A DNA stretch of 64,000 bases, taken from Phellopilus nigrolimitatus (Eukaryota > Basidiomycota > Agaricomycetes > Hymenochaetales > Hymenochaetaceae). Numbering within the stretch: the stretch's first letter is position 1; every line of letters starts with the position of its first letter. The notes under the pieces were generated by a model. It was given only the letters and a program-made list of their open reading frames with translations, did not search any database and had not been told where the DNA came from. This document shows, one piece after another, positions 19,966-30,770 of the stretch. The stretch lies in NCBI GenBank assembly GCA_021029095.1, contig JAJOHG010000068.1, forward strand, positions 1-64,000, in the 5' to 3' direction. Both the position numbers and the translations under genes were made by a program.

Positions 19966-21495
19966 GACTGTATTTTTAAGAGAGATGCCGAGCTTGCCGA
20001 AAACACTAGCCTGCGATCGTTTTTCTCGATTCTCGATTCTCGAGTCCGCCCTCTGAGTTATCACAACAATGAACCTCTGCATCTTCAGCTTAAAAGTCAT
20101 TTCTATGCCGAAATTATAAGTGAGGTCGGCTACGCAATTTGATTTGCTTCTGGCTTCCTATCAAGTCGTGGGAGGCGATGGATGATCGCGCTAATCGCTC
20201 CAGCTTGAACTCGTCGACGATGGCAGAATACGATGTCTACTCTGAACAGCTGTTCTCCCTTCGTAATGGGCATGCTCTCTACGAGCCTGATCCTGCTTTT
20301 CAATATTACGATAAAGCGCGCATTGGAGATGTAGGGTATGTCCAGTATGGTGTTTTCCATCGACTGTTCAACATCTGCTATGATGCACACGATCCGATCA
20401 ACAAACTTGGGGTACCAGAGTACTTCGAGCCTATCCACGTTGACGACAGAAAAGAGTACAACAGGACCCCACTACCGCCGGGCGTGATGAGCTCTTCGAG
20501 TGTCCGACGTATAGGTGGAAACATTGGTGCTTCTGGACCATAAGTTTGTTCATCTAATATTCCAGTCCGTTTTATTGATCATTGATGATCCGTAGAGCTG
20601 CAGTAGAGGTAGGAGCGAATATCTCCCTCGCATGTTCCAGGAAGCAGGGAGCTGCGCTGCTCATCAGCAATCACGCGTACCGTTTCGACGAAGGACCTTC
20701 ACAATCGCGACGTCGCTCTGCTCAATATCGTGCTCGTCGTCACCGGGTGCGACTTGACCGCGAGTGGGAAATGGAAGTGTTCGACGAAAGTGCGCGCGGG
20801 GCATCAGTTAGTTTCGAGGTCGGCCAGGCACCATTTGGCTCCGGGAACTTCAAACTGTGGGAAGAATGGACCTCGAACGTCCACGTCCCGCATCGCTGCG
20901 GTCCGATTCCAATTCTTCCTCCTGCGTCTCGAGAATCATTGCTGGTCACTGGCGGCTCACCGTCTTCCGGACAAGCTAAGGACAACTATAATCAGTGCAT
21001 TTTCATTCGCGGTTATAAGATCTTCAGTCGTATGTGGCTTGTTCCAAAAAAGAAAATCAAGGGTGCTGCAGAGCCCAAGGACCTAGAGAGAGAGAGCCAC
21101 CGCCACCGTCAGACGGACAAGCGAGTGTAAACTCCGAGTACGAGCAAGCGGAATTGGAGTTGGCTGAATTGTCGTTACCACTAAAGCAAGTGAGAGATTT
21201 CATATTTAGCCTATAAAATGAAGATGCTGAGTCCGTTCTTATTCTTCGCTTAAAACAGCCAAACGTCTACGATATACTGTCTGGATTTATTTTCGAAGTA
21301 AGTGAAGGAACATTGTGCTGTTCGATTTACAAATAATCGACATCTGTTTTACAATGTACAACAAGAGTTCCGAAGCAGACATAGCGTTAATTCATGACGA
21401 TGATACTTCCCACGTTCTATCTGTAAGTTGTGTTTCTATTTCTTCTAAGTGTTTTATTTAATTTATTTTAGAAAGCGTGGGACATGTACAACATG
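19966..21495 (+). repeat. Left arm of inverted duplication A/A'
   Basis: This segment is the near-identical reverse complement of 57100-58681. It covers the 5' flank, all exons but the last, and introns of gene A. Homology begins at CTGTATTTTTAAGAGAGATG (19968) and ends just inside the last exon. Confidence 0.9.
20178..21495 (+). pseudogene. Gene A: decayed copy of A'
   Basis: Begins MDDRANRSSLNSSTMAEYDV and keeps the blocks GYVQYGVFHRLFNICYDAHD and NRTPLPPGVMSSSSVRRIG. It is broken relative to its inverted partner A' by two clear lesions. The first-intron donor, GTAAGT in A', is ATAAGT at 20541. About 65 bp are missing after TACCGTTTCGACG near 20690, which shifts the frame (there is also a 3-bp GTC gain near 20738). 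The final exon replaces the A' ending with unrelated sequence. The family resembles a broad group of Agaricomycete hypothetical proteins; its function is unknown to me. Confidence 0.75.
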
Positions 21496-21665
21496 ATGCA
21501 GACGAGGACGACACTCTACAGCTGGGAGATCTGTCCCCAAAATTTATCGAGCTTCATATCTCGAACCTGCTCATCGCTCCTCATACTTGCACATCAGTCT
21601 TCTCCTCGTCTCAATGTAAGGTCAATTTTGGGAATAACCTTCTCTGCATGTACATGCATGGATAT

Positions 21666-22238
21666 CTAAAGATGATAGTGTCTTCCACCTCTTTCGAAAC
21701 CTAGGCAGCGCGAAAGTCTACCCCCCTGCTTATCTGTCTTCACCAATGTCGAAATTGGAATGACACCCACAGTCTTTTCATCATTCCCATATTTCAATAC
21801 TGCTTCTGCATATTCTCCAAGGCCGGTCTCAGTAACCTCGAGATATTGTTCAAGCCACTTCTTTTCCGAGTCCACGCTAGTGTAAGTCAAACGAGTCGTT
21901 CTTATCATGATACCATTGAAGTCTTTCGTGTCCAGTGGCTTTTCGTTGAGCCGGATGGCACTTCGGAATCGAGCTGACTTGATGTTAACATCAAGGCGAG
22001 CACCTGTGTTGTACTTATTCAGTCCTCTGGTCGCCTCGCTACGCTCACTGACAATGGGATGGAGGATGCCTTTGGTGTCCGACGCGACCAATATCCCCAT
22101 TTCTTTAACGCCTTCTGATGTCTCGATCCCGAAGATAGCATAGACATTGAGCCGTTTCCGAGATTGAGATGCATTTGACATCTTGAACCCGAGTCTTTCG
22201 TGTATAGACGAAGACTTAGGTTGTTTTTTAGATGCCAT
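21666..22238 (-). CDS. Gene D: small protein of unknown function
   Basis: A single coding exon of 190 residues, starting MASKKQPKSSSIHERLGFKM. No signal peptide or membrane segment is seen. It is a paralogue of D' (59887-60330): both share VYAIF, a GILV.sDTeGIL-like block, FR(S/G)AI(R/Q)L and a long C-terminal part. The start is supported by a conserved 5'-leader intron: GTAAATCGTACAG at 22291 down to CCTAG at 22241, just before the ATG, matching the same arrangement in D'. The last residues (LSRCLGFERGGRHYHL) have no counterpart in D'. No family is recognised. Confidence 0.6.
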   Translation of the reverse strand: MASKKQPKSSSIHERLGFKMSNASQSRKRLNVYAIFGIETSEGVKEMGILVASDTKGILHPIVSERSEATRGLNKYNTGARLDVNIKSARFRSAIRLNEKPLDTKDFNGIMIRTTRLTYTSVDSEKKWLEQYLEVTETGLGEYAEAVLKYGNDEKTVGVIPISTLVKTDKQGGRLSRCLGFERGGRHYHL

Positions 22239-22299
22239 TTCTAGGCATTATAATCAGCGCTGTAAAGGCCAAGACTGTCTGTACGATTTACTTTAGGCT

Positions 22300-23960
22300 T
22301 TTGTGGGTGTTTTTGTTTTAATGACTGGGCGTCCTGTGCGAATTTACAGTGCCTTGCTTTAACATTGCAGAATGTGACCATTGTGATGCGAGTTAATGAT
22401 GCTGTGAGTTAATTAAAATGCGTGGTTTGCCATGCCATCGCCCATTTGGACGATCGCTGATCGACACTTTCGACGGCTTGAAATCCTGTGAGAGTTTATA
22501 ATTCCTTACCATGAGATCGCAGAGAATCACCGACGTGCTAGGACTGCCTCTAGTTATCATTGGAGGGATTCCGATGAGTCAATAGTAGCTTCGCGAGGTT
22601 GGGCCGATTACTCGGATGTCATATTTCCGACCATTGCAGAGGTTCCAATGCAAACTAAAGAAGACACACAGCATCAGAGGCACAGCCACGCTAAAGGGAT
22701 AGACAGCATATCTATCATCTTTGCGGCAGAAGCAAAATAGATCTGTTCTTGGTAGATGCAAAGGGCGCTGGTCACAGAGACGAAGAGAAATGTTAAGATA
22801 ACTTTGCGAGAAGAAAACATAAGCTTCGCTCGATGGCGGCAATTTTAGCAGATTTAAGAATTAAGGCACTAGTGTAGTTTTCTACTGCATATCTGATGGC
22901 AAAGTAGGCAATGTACAGGATACCAGAGACGATGTTACCCACCTTTCTAAAGGCAGTTCGGAACTTGCTCCCTTTACTATTCCTTAGCTCTGTGCTGTCG
23001 ACTCGGAGTTGTTCATGGACGAATAAAACGAGAGAAAGCTGAAAGCCGGCCCGCCAGAACAGCGCACCCCGGGCCTCTTCTCCCCGTTCCACGTCGCTGT
23101 CTCTTCCAAGACCACAGGCACCATCAAGAGCGGGCACGGCGCCGGAAAACACAGAAAGCAGACAGCAGAACGCAGAACCAGCACGCGTTGCGCGGTGCGT
23201 CGCGTGGATGCGGCTGACGTACAATGCTTACTTGAGCGACCGGCCCTGAACTGGTCGCCATCCAGTGTTGTGCGTCCCACGGGGATCCCATAATACCATT
23301 CCCACAGGAATCCCGCATCACGCAGGGATTGATCGGGATCCCATCCAGGACCCTTTACTCACGCAGGTCGGCGCACGTGCAACACCACATCTTTTTTTTT
23401 TTTTTTTTTTTTTTTCCATCTACAGCAGCTCTGTCCCATCTTCAGCAATGCCCTGCCTCTTCGCATATTTCAGCATAACTATCTTTTGGCAACTCCGGCC
23501 CTCTTGCGCTGGTCCTACTCTACTCATTCTACGGCTGGGATGCACCACTTTTACCAGGATGCGCAACTGGAGGCTCGGAACTCGGGTGCGCTCTTACCAA
23601 GTCGAGCTCAGTTAGGCAGCTTTTGTTTCTCTTCCTTTTCCTTCCTATCTTTCGGTTTCGTCTCATAGTCTCTTCCTCCTCTCCTCATCTCACTCTTCGA
23701 ATGTATGTATATCAACTGACCCTGTGTGACAGTGTGTGTGTAACGCTCCCACCAATAACCATCCTTTGTTATGAAACCTCCAGAGCCTCTCCTGGACGCT
23801 CGCAAGTCTTCGCGCCCCGTGAGATGCAAAGGTGCGCAGACTCTCCGACCCCAAGCCAAAAGTCTGACGACTAGAAATTATCTTTCACTTACATGTAGGA
23901 GCTGCAGAATCTCTATCTCTGGTAGACATGTAAACGACTACTAGTCAGCTATATCATGTA
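22300..23960. other. Upstream region of gene D, partly duplicated at 60390-61045
   Basis: About 22340-23050 is a diverged direct copy of 60460-60970 (shared words GAGAAAGCT, TTGCAGAATRT, CGACCATTGCA). No intact gene was found in it. A minus-strand frame at 22793-23224 reads KVGNIVSGILYIAYFAIRYA, which might be a membrane-protein remnant. From 23816 to 23875 a 58-bp block recurs in inverted orientation at 60980-61042. Confidence 0.5.
23392..23416. repeat. Poly-T tract
   Basis: An uninterrupted run of 25 T. It may be the tail of a retroposed sequence on the minus strand, but no flanking duplication was recognised. Confidence 0.85.
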
Positions 23961-24480
23961 GCTGGTGCGCGGACATAGAACGCAGAATGGCGACGGGGCC
24001 GTTGATTTCCTCAAGTGCAGCGAGGCTCGCGGCGAGCCCGTCATGGACGACACGTCGCTTCTCGCGTTCTTCGAGGACGCCATGCGCGTGGAGGCGCTCC
24101 TGCGCGACCCCGGCGGTAGCCTACGCGTCGTAAAGGTGATGTTGTATACGGAAGACGTGTATCTCTTTTTTTGTATTCTTTTTCCTCCTTTGGACAGCTT
24201 CCTGGCATGGGATGATGCACACATAGACGAGGTGGAGGCGACGGCGGCGCTCCTCGGGCTGCTCGTCGCACCGTATCCCGCGCCTGCGGGCGCGCCGCCC
24301 CACGCCAAGCGCCATTGTCGTGGTGAGCTGCGATGAGCAGCTCGTGCATCACCCCGCAAGTCTAGGCCTCCGGGAACACAGCAAAGAGGCGAGTTTTAGA
24401 ACTTTTTTATTATTATCTTTCATGCTGACGTTTTGAATACCAGACGATCACGGACGTCAAGACCATCATGATCGAGTGAC
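23960..24480 (+). other. Coding-like fragment of unknown origin
   Basis: The plus strand reads as GC-rich protein (DDTSLLAFFEDAMRVEALLR, RDPGGSLRVVK, then after an intron-like stretch at 24135-24197 LAWDDAHIDEVEATAALLGL). A start in good context and a continuation are both lacking. It has the look of the captured gene pieces at the window edges, but I cannot name the source. Confidence 0.35.
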
Positions 24481-24549
24481 TTAATGAATATTAAAGCACA
24501 TGAAATTGCTCTCGGAGCACGTCCCCATGTTCTGCGGCGGCATCTCTGA

Positions 24550-24713
24550 TTAGCATACTCCGTGGATGTGCTTTCCTTCGATGTGATTGGGCATCGTTGC
24601 TCTCTTTACGGATTTTTAGATAAATCCTTGTCTTCTTTCAGTTTGTGGTATACGGCGAGCGGGGCGTAGAAACGTTGATGTAAGAAGAACATGCACAATG
24701 TCCTGGATTTATA
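24550..24713 (-). pseudogene. Relic of gene B: promoter plus start of exon 1
   Basis: The TATA box (TATAAAT, 24707-24713) and the ATG at 24594 have the same 119-bp spacing as in gene B. The first codons read MPNHIEGKHIHGVC and then stop; gene B has MPQSREGKHIHGVHDYAEF. Similarity ends at the GTATGC after HGV, where an unrelated sequence is joined. The upstream homology continues to about 25190, including one copy of the 150-bp repeat. Confidence 0.75.
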
Positions 24714-25027
24714 CGCAGTCGCGAGTTCCACTTTGCTCCTGTCGCCGGATCCAGCACGGGAAATTTCCCGACGATGCTGTGGAATCTGCCCCGGGAGATA
24801 CTCCGACGAACTGCATCCGTGGCGCGCACAAATGCGCTTTGTCCGCCAAGTACCGGAAAGCAAAATTGGAAGCAGTTTCCAACTGTCTAGGGCGCGCACC
24901 CGCCCGCGGCCCTCCACGGATTGTCCTGGAGACTATTATGCTCCACTCGGTCGCTCTACCTGCTCCTCTGAACAACGAGGAGAGAGGACTGCTGCGGCTG
25001 GGGAAAGCGCTCGGGGTACTAGTTTGA

Positions 25028-26085
25028 GAACGGCAGGTCGCGCGCCGGTCGCCCTGCGCACGCACATTGCAGGCGTGCGCGGTGACATGCGCCTCCCGTG
25101 GCTACTGAAAACCGTGCTCTGCATCGCCAGCACGTCCTTTGCGTTCGCAGTCATCTGCAAGGGGACACGGTTTACGAGACCCTTTCGGGCAAGTAGCGCA
25201 GACGGTCGAGGACAGCCCACAGGGTTCGGGGAATCTACAGTGCCTTGATCAAGAAGAGGGGAAAGCCAACAGGGGACTCAACACTGGGACGACGCGACGC
25301 TTACTCACTCCCTCTCTATCGATGCTGTCGAGACGGCGACCCAGTGAGGTCGTGGCCGCGGACCGTTCGAGATGGACGACGGTGTCGAGTAAGGTTCAGA
25401 AGTGAAGACGGTGTCGAGAAACGGATCAAGTGTCGATCGCGAAGTCAAGAAGAGCGAACGGGAGGTCGAGAAGAGAGAAGATGAGAAGTGTGTGTCAATC
25501 CTATTCGGTGCCGTGATCGCGAAGGGGAAGCCCCTACGATCGCAAAGGGGCCGGAACTCCCCAGAGGGGGGGAACCTCGTACAAGATGCCTCTATCTCGA
25601 TTAAATACCGAATCAATGTTCTGTCTACGGTCCGTGCGCGATCCCTGTAAGGAAACTGATCAAGAGTGCTCCGTGATGTCTCCGCGACCCTACTCATCAT
25701 CCCTGTGTCATCTGCGTCGATCCTCGATCCTTGATCCACGTCCGCGTTCGCGCTCGATCCTTGATCCTTGATCCATGTCCGTGTTCGTGCTCGATCCTCT
25801 CTGCTCGTCCTTGATCCTTGATCTGTCTCAGTGCTCAACCGCGATCCTGTACCTGCTTCGCAACGATATCGGAAGGTAGCCAGTGGTACACTGGTACAAC
25901 GGTTAGACGAGTTGAGAGTGGCAGGCCGCGTGCCAGTTGTCTCCTGCGCACACACATTGCAGGCATTTACGTCGACATGCGCCTCCCGCAGCTGCCGCAA
26001 ACTATCTACTGCATCGTCGTTAGCGTGCCCTTTGAGTTCGCAGTCGTCTGCCATGGGACGAGGTTGGGCGGTTCGAGAATGGGAA
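25028..26085 (+). repeat. GC-rich upstream repeat, two copies in the left flank
   Basis: Two copies of the roughly 150-bp repeat (anchor word GCACATTGCAGG at 25061 and 25951) flank an unrelated low-complexity stretch. Each copy runs from CGGCAGG..GCGCGCCGGT to GTCCTTTGCGTTCGCAGTC followed by CTGCAAGGGGAC-like sequence. The first belongs to the relic promoter at 24.7 kb. The second runs straight into the truncated H' copy. Confidence 0.75.
25250..25880. repeat. Low-complexity stretch rich in GATCCTTGATC and TCGAGA words
   Basis: Between two copies of the upstream repeat lies sequence with irregular short repeats: GATCCTTGATCC-like words at 25725-25825 and CGGTGTCGAG words at 25378-25450. Long open frames here result from base bias. 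No gene is seen. It has no counterpart in the right half of the mirror-image cluster, so it looks inserted. Confidence 0.5.
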
Positions 26086-26270
26086 GGCCCACTTTGTACA
26101 CGATCAAGTACAGCAACTTCAGCGCTGGAAGGTCCGTGCCCCCGGCAACCCGCGTCAGCGCGACCCAGATTGCGAGGCGTGTGCACAACACGCTGGACGG
26201 GCTGCCCGTCGTGCGCGCCGTGGACGCCCGCGCCGTCGCGGGGTTCCAGGACATGGTGTCCAGGCCGTGA
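26085..26270 (+). pseudogene. H': 5'-truncated inverted copy of gene H
   Basis: Reads TLYTIKYSNFSAGRSVPPAT ... VVRAVDARAVAGFQDMVSRP-stop, nearly identical to the last 60 residues of gene H (41231-41622, minus strand). Exon 1, the intron and the motif after the junction are gone; the copy is joined directly to the 150-bp repeat. Homology continues beyond the stop to about 26430, matching 41070-41230. Confidence 0.85.
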
Positions 26271-26439
26271 AGGGTGTTGCATGACGTGCAGCACCGCGTA
26301 TGAGTTGAGTGAGGTGGGGTTCGGCACCTGCGGCGCGCGGTTGGTTAGAAAAAGTCAGGGCGAGCGCAGCCCGACGTATGTACATGTACGAGTGAACGCA
26401 GCCCGGTGGCTGCAAATGAGTTGTCCTTAAGTTCTTGAC

Positions 26440-26800
26440 TGAAGATCACTGTGAACCCGTCGAGGACGACGTGTGGCATAGACGATAGACACGGCGGCTT
26501 TATTAACTTACGTCCCACACAAGAAACCAAAGATAATGAAGAGCCCTGTAGGGAACTTCTCACGTACCAGCCCGCTGTTTTTCGCTATACTCAGAAAGAA
26601 TATAACAGGGCATCTAATGTTTTCCTTAATGCACCGACTGGGCGGGCAAATGTCATTTGGCTGGCCGGAAATGAAAGCACTGCGCTGCGTAGACCTGCTT
26701 TCTGAAATTTACGGTGCTGCCGACTTCGGGGTTCTACGGAACAGACACAGCTATGCTCTATGGTCATGTGCAGAGATGCATTATTATTGTGATTAATCCG
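26440..26800. repeat. 3' flank of gene B (inverted copy at 40180-40525)
   Basis: This flank is nearly the reverse complement of the 3' flank of B'. Convergent open frames through it (for example TYQPAVFRYTQKEYNRASNV) are conserved in both copies simply because the DNA is. A shared tail containing CATGTGCAGAGATGCATT also follows C (31900) and, more diverged, F (29155), so it belongs to the repeated module. Confidence 0.7.
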
Positions 26801-26851
26801 GCAAGCACACAGTCATACATTGTTGTACATGTACGTATACGGCGGTGTCGT

Positions 26852-27494
26852 TTAGTTCGGGTCATACAGACAATCCTTTAACAATTCAAATGCTCGTTCA
26901 TTTCTATTTTCTTCAGGGACATAACTTCCGTTCCCCCTCTCTCCACTGCCAATCTTCATGAGGGAAATGTGATACTTCTTATGACTAGGGTGCGAGACCG
27001 TAAACAAGTTAAAAGCCCTTGCATGAGCATCTGTCGATGCAATCCAATGTGTCAGCACTCTATCCGTTCTAGCTAACGTGAGTGTTACAAACGACGTACA
27101 AGCATTCAATTCCTCTGAGAAGACATCATTGTCTTTTGGAGGACATGCCACATTGGGCTTATCGCGCAGCATCCTGCGCATTTCTGCGTCAAAGTCAGCG
27201 GGCTCGACCTCGTTAGAGTTCTCGTGTTCTTCCACGAAGGCGCCAATCCTATAGAACTGGAAATAATAATATCCCTGTTTACTAGTTGATGGGTAGACTC
27301 TAATGTTGTATCCCTTCGACCAGCCATCTGGTATCACATGTTCAATATCAGTAGTCGGTCCTTTCAGCAGATGGCATTGCTGACTTACAATCCCTTTGTT
27401 CTTTACCGAATTGTTCTTCAGCGATTAGTTCTTTATGGAACTCGGCATAGTCGTGTACTCCGTGAATGTGCTTCCCTTCGCGGCTCTGGGGCAT
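26852..27494 (-). CDS. Gene B: small-family protein (193 aa), two exons
   Basis: Exon 1 is 27494-27389 (MPQSREGKHIHGVHDYAEFH...), the intron 27388-27328 (61 bp, GTAAGT...CAG, phase 1, branch-like CTACTGAT), exon 2 27327-26852. The junction creates YGWSKGYNIRV, the family motif. YYYFQFYRIG follows, then an acidic region and a C-terminal extension (about residues 95-193) that the shorter relatives lack. No signal peptide or membrane segment is seen, so a cytosolic or nuclear protein is likely. TATA (27607-27613) is 119 bp before the ATG. It is the inverted partner of B' (39482-40124), differing at few positions. Function unknown. Confidence 0.8.
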
Positions 27495-27539
27495 CGTTGC
27501 TCTCTTTACGGACATTTAGAAAAATTGTTGTCTTCTTTC

Positions 27540-28440
27540 AGTTAGTAGTATACGGCGAGCGGGGTGTAGAAAAGTCAATGCAAGAAAAACATGCGCGGTG
27601 TCCTGAATTTATACACGTTCGCGAGTTCCACTTTGCTCGCGCCGCCGGATCCAGCGCGGGAATTTTCCCGGCGAAAATTGTGGACTCCGCCTCGGGAGAT
27701 ACTCCGACGAGCTGCATCCGTAACGTGCAAACCAGGATTCCCGTATTTCGCCTCATCTCGTCGTTCCAACGTTGCGTCGGTGCAAATCGCAACGGTCAAA
27801 GTGCGCAATGCACACCTCCTTTTGAGTTCTAGTCCTGCTCTTCATGGGTCTATGGCTTTCTGTCTCCATTGCAGCGATGCTCCGAGGCTCGTGCGAGAAC
27901 GTATCGTGATGACTCTGCGTTTTTTTTTCCTTCTTTGACAGTCAATGTATTTTCCTTTTGCCAGAGCTACGAGCTGTTCGCTTCTGCGCTACCTCCCAGA
28001 GTCGGGGACCGGCCCTCTTACCGCTCCAATTTGCCCCCGTTACAAGATCCAGGGCCTTGATACCATGCGGAGAACAATATGCTTTACGCACCAAGCCAGC
28101 ACCGGCGTGCAAAACAAAAGTAGTTTCCAAGTGGCTAGGGCGCGCAACCGTCCGCGGCCCTCCACGGATTGTCCTGGGGACTGTTATTCTCCAATCAGTT
28201 ACTTTGGATGCGCTCTGCATAGCGAGGACTGTGCTGCGGCTGGGGAGGGTGCCCGGTGCTAGTTTGAGAACGGCAGGCCGCGCTCCGGTTGTCCTGCACA
28301 CGCGCATTGCAGGCGTGCGCGTCAACACGCACCTCCCGTAGCTATTGCAAACCATCCACTACGTCGTCAGCGCGTCCTTTGCGTTCGCAGCCATCTGCGA
28401 AGGGACGAGGTTAGGCCTGGGCGAGCCTGGGTCCGTCCTG
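27540..28440 (-). promoter_or_regulatory. Promoter region of gene B
   Basis: Contains TATAAAT (27607-27613), an upstream block with GCTGGATCCGGC and CGGGAAAATTCCCG shared with the promoters of F, C, C', B' and the relic at 24.7 kb, and one copy of the 150-bp GC-rich repeat (anchor at 28301). The whole region is mirrored at 38290-39470. Confidence 0.65.
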
Positions 28441-29160
28441 CAGCCTCCAGCACGAAGCACAGAAATACCTACAACACTATATATCTCTTCCTGGACGTAT
28501 TTTGCGCATTAGGTATGGAGGCTGGACGACTCGCCTCGCAGCTCCGGCAGAAGACGTCGTTTGAAAGAAAGACGGATGTCGGGCTGGATCGCTCGCGCGG
28601 CGGCTAAGAAGAGAATCGACGCGACTCGCATGGCGCGTAATCGAGGCTTTATTTCGTTCTGGGAGATCGCAGCGACACTGGAGTCTGGACTGGCAGGGTG
28701 CGGAGAGCGGAGAGTGCGGAGGGCGCGCGCCCGACATTCCGACAACAAGCTGAGAGAGGACGGGCTGAGCGATGCGAAACAAACCCCAACAGCCAACGCA
28801 GCAACAGCTTTGCCACGGACGGCCCTACCGGATGCGGACTCAAGAGCCGATAGAGTCCAGACCGCGCCCGCGCCCGGGGGCGGGCTGTGTAGGAAGCAGG
28901 TCAGGCACCCGCGCCTGGGGGACGGCAAAGCGTATATCGTAGAATATTCGTGTATATATATAATTTTGTACTCGTACAAGCCACGTGACGCAACGTCGGC
29001 ACCGAGTCCATCCAGCCTCGGCACAACAAATATATCTCTCATTTTCTCAAAAATGGAAAAGCTACGTCGCTCAGGCCTGTTTTCCGAAATTTCATTTTAC
29101 TGCCAACCCGACAGTGCTATCGGACCGACATAGTTGTGCTCTAAGGCCACGTACAGCGAT
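28430..29160. repeat. Module linker between genes B and F
   Basis: Holds no gene. It includes a block around TCGTTCGAAAGAMRAGACGG (28555) that recurs near 30890, 33345, 35880 and 38160, and, at 28860-28960, the 3' flank of the tetraspan gene M (compare 33780-33900). At 28995-29160 it carries the 3' tail also found inverted at 37430-37560. It is what remains where an M copy once stood. Confidence 0.55.
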
Positions 29161-29181
29161 GTATTATCGTGATCAGTGCTT

Positions 29182-29511
29182 CTACAAGTTCCGAATGACA
29201 CCTCCGACAAAAGACTGCGTATTCAAAAACATTATTACTTCCTCGTCGATGTCCTTCTTGTCGCGGACGCAATTTCCTTCTTGTCTCTTGTCATCAGTTT
29301 TGAGACTGTTAAGCTCAACGTAATACAGCTGAAACCCTTCCTTAGTAGGCTTGACTTCAATGTTGTATCCCTTTTCTATTGCACCTGTCAGTACAATCGA
29401 TCTGTCAGTCTATAGATTCGGCACGAGTGTTCGAGTTGCTGACTACTTACTTTTGGACACTTTCTCTGAAACAAGAGGGTCTTTTTTATACAGCACGATT
29501 CCGTTTGGCAT
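29182..29511 (-). CDS. Gene F: small-family protein (87 aa), two exons
   Basis: Found by splicing; neither exon alone looks like a gene. Exon 1 29511-29451 (MPNGIVLYKKDPLVSEKVSK), intron 29450-29385 (66 bp, GTAAGT...CTGACAG, phase 1), exon 2 29384-29182. The junction gives SAIEKGYNIEV, then FQLYYVELNS and an acidic helix ending NTQSFVGGVIRNL. It matches B, C and C' in intron phase, motif and promoter (TATA 29634-29640, 129 bp before the ATG). It is the shortest member and has no mirror copy on the right. Function unknown. Confidence 0.75.
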
Positions 29512-29599
29512 TGTTGCTCTCTTTGCTGCTTTTTCTGTTTAGGCTGATTTCTTGTCTTCTTTCGCTTTTGTGGTATTGAAACGTCGATGAATTGATGCA

Positions 29600-30770
29600 G
29601 GAAGAATGCGCGCGGTCTCCTGGATTTATACTCGCCCGCAGGCGCGCGCCACTTTGCACCCCGTCGCCGGATCCAGCACGGGAAATTCCCCGACGAAATC
29701 GCTGGAAACCACCTCGGGAAATACGCCGACGAGCCGCATCCGTGGCGCGCGCAATGTGCTTTGCGCGCCAAGTACCGGAAAGCAAAATCGGAAGCAACCT
29801 CTCCAAGTGGCTAGGGCACGCATCCGCCCGCGGCGCGCCGCGGATTGTCCTGGAGACTATTATGCTCCACTCGGTTGCTCTACCTGCCCCTCTGAACAAC
29901 GAGGAGAGAGGACTGCTGCAGCTGGGGAAAGCGCTCGGGGTACTAGTTTGAGAACGGCAGGCCGCGCGCCGGTCGTCCTGCGCACGCACATTGCAGGCGC
30001 ACGCGTCGACATGCGCCTCCCGTAGCTACCGCAATGTAGCTACCGCAAACCGTTTTCTAGGTCGCCAACGCGTCCTTTGCGTTCGAAATCGTCTGCAAGG
30101 AAACGGGGTTGGGCGATTCGAGAATAGCAGGCCGCGCTCCGGTCGTCCTGTGCACGCACAAATTGTAGGCATGAACAATAAGGCTTCCCGGCATTTTGCC
30201 TCACCTCGCCGTCCCAACTTTGCGTACGTCGGGTGCAAATGCGCAACGCATCAAAGTGCGCGTTGCATACTTCCCTTTTTGCAGTCTAGTCCTGTCCTTC
30301 ATGGGCGTATGGCTTGCTGTCAACGGCAGGCCGCGCTCCGGTGGTCCTGCGCACGCACATTGCAGGCGTGCGCGTCGACATGCGCCTCCCGTAGCTACCG
30401 CAAACCGTGCTCTGTGTCGTTAGCGTGTCCTTTGCGTTCGCAAACGGGGATGGGCCAGTCGAGAATGGGCGGACCGCACTCCGGTTGTCCTGCACGCACA
30501 TTGCAGGTGCTTCACGTCTCCCGTATCTATCAAAAACGCCCACTGTGTCGTTGGCGCGCCCTTTGCTTTCACAGCGACACGTAAGGAAACGAGAATGGGC
30601 AAGTCGAGATTGGATTGGGCATGCCGCGCTCCGGTTGTCCTGCACACGCACATTGCAGGCGTCCCACGCCTCCCGTAGCTATCGCAAACAGTCCGCTCTG
30701 TCGTCATCAGTGCGTCCTTTGCGCTCACAGCCGTCTGCGCGGGGACGAGGCTGGGCGAGTCTGAGTCTTT
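29600..30770 (-). promoter_or_regulatory. Promoter of gene F with five upstream repeat copies
   Basis: TATA at 29634-29640 is followed upstream by the shared GGATCCGGC block and then five copies of the GC-rich repeat, with anchors near 29984, 30154 (variant), 30351, 30494 and 30647. Between the second and third copies is a piece of a B-type promoter (CATCAAAGTGCGCRTTGCA, 30248-30268), which points to recombination between modules. This is the largest number of repeat copies in the window. Confidence 0.65.

Noticed and set aside
23392..23416. Poly-T as evidence of a retroposed processed gene
   Set aside because: No gene body next to it and no target-site duplication could be recognised.
25305..26327. 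A 340-codon minus-strand open frame
   Set aside because: It runs across promoter repeats, the low-complexity stretch and the antisense of H'; composition is repetitive and no domain or splice structure fits.
28509..29133. Long overlapping open frames on both strands in the B-F linker
   Set aside because: GC-rich linker repeated in other modules with frames not conserved between copies.
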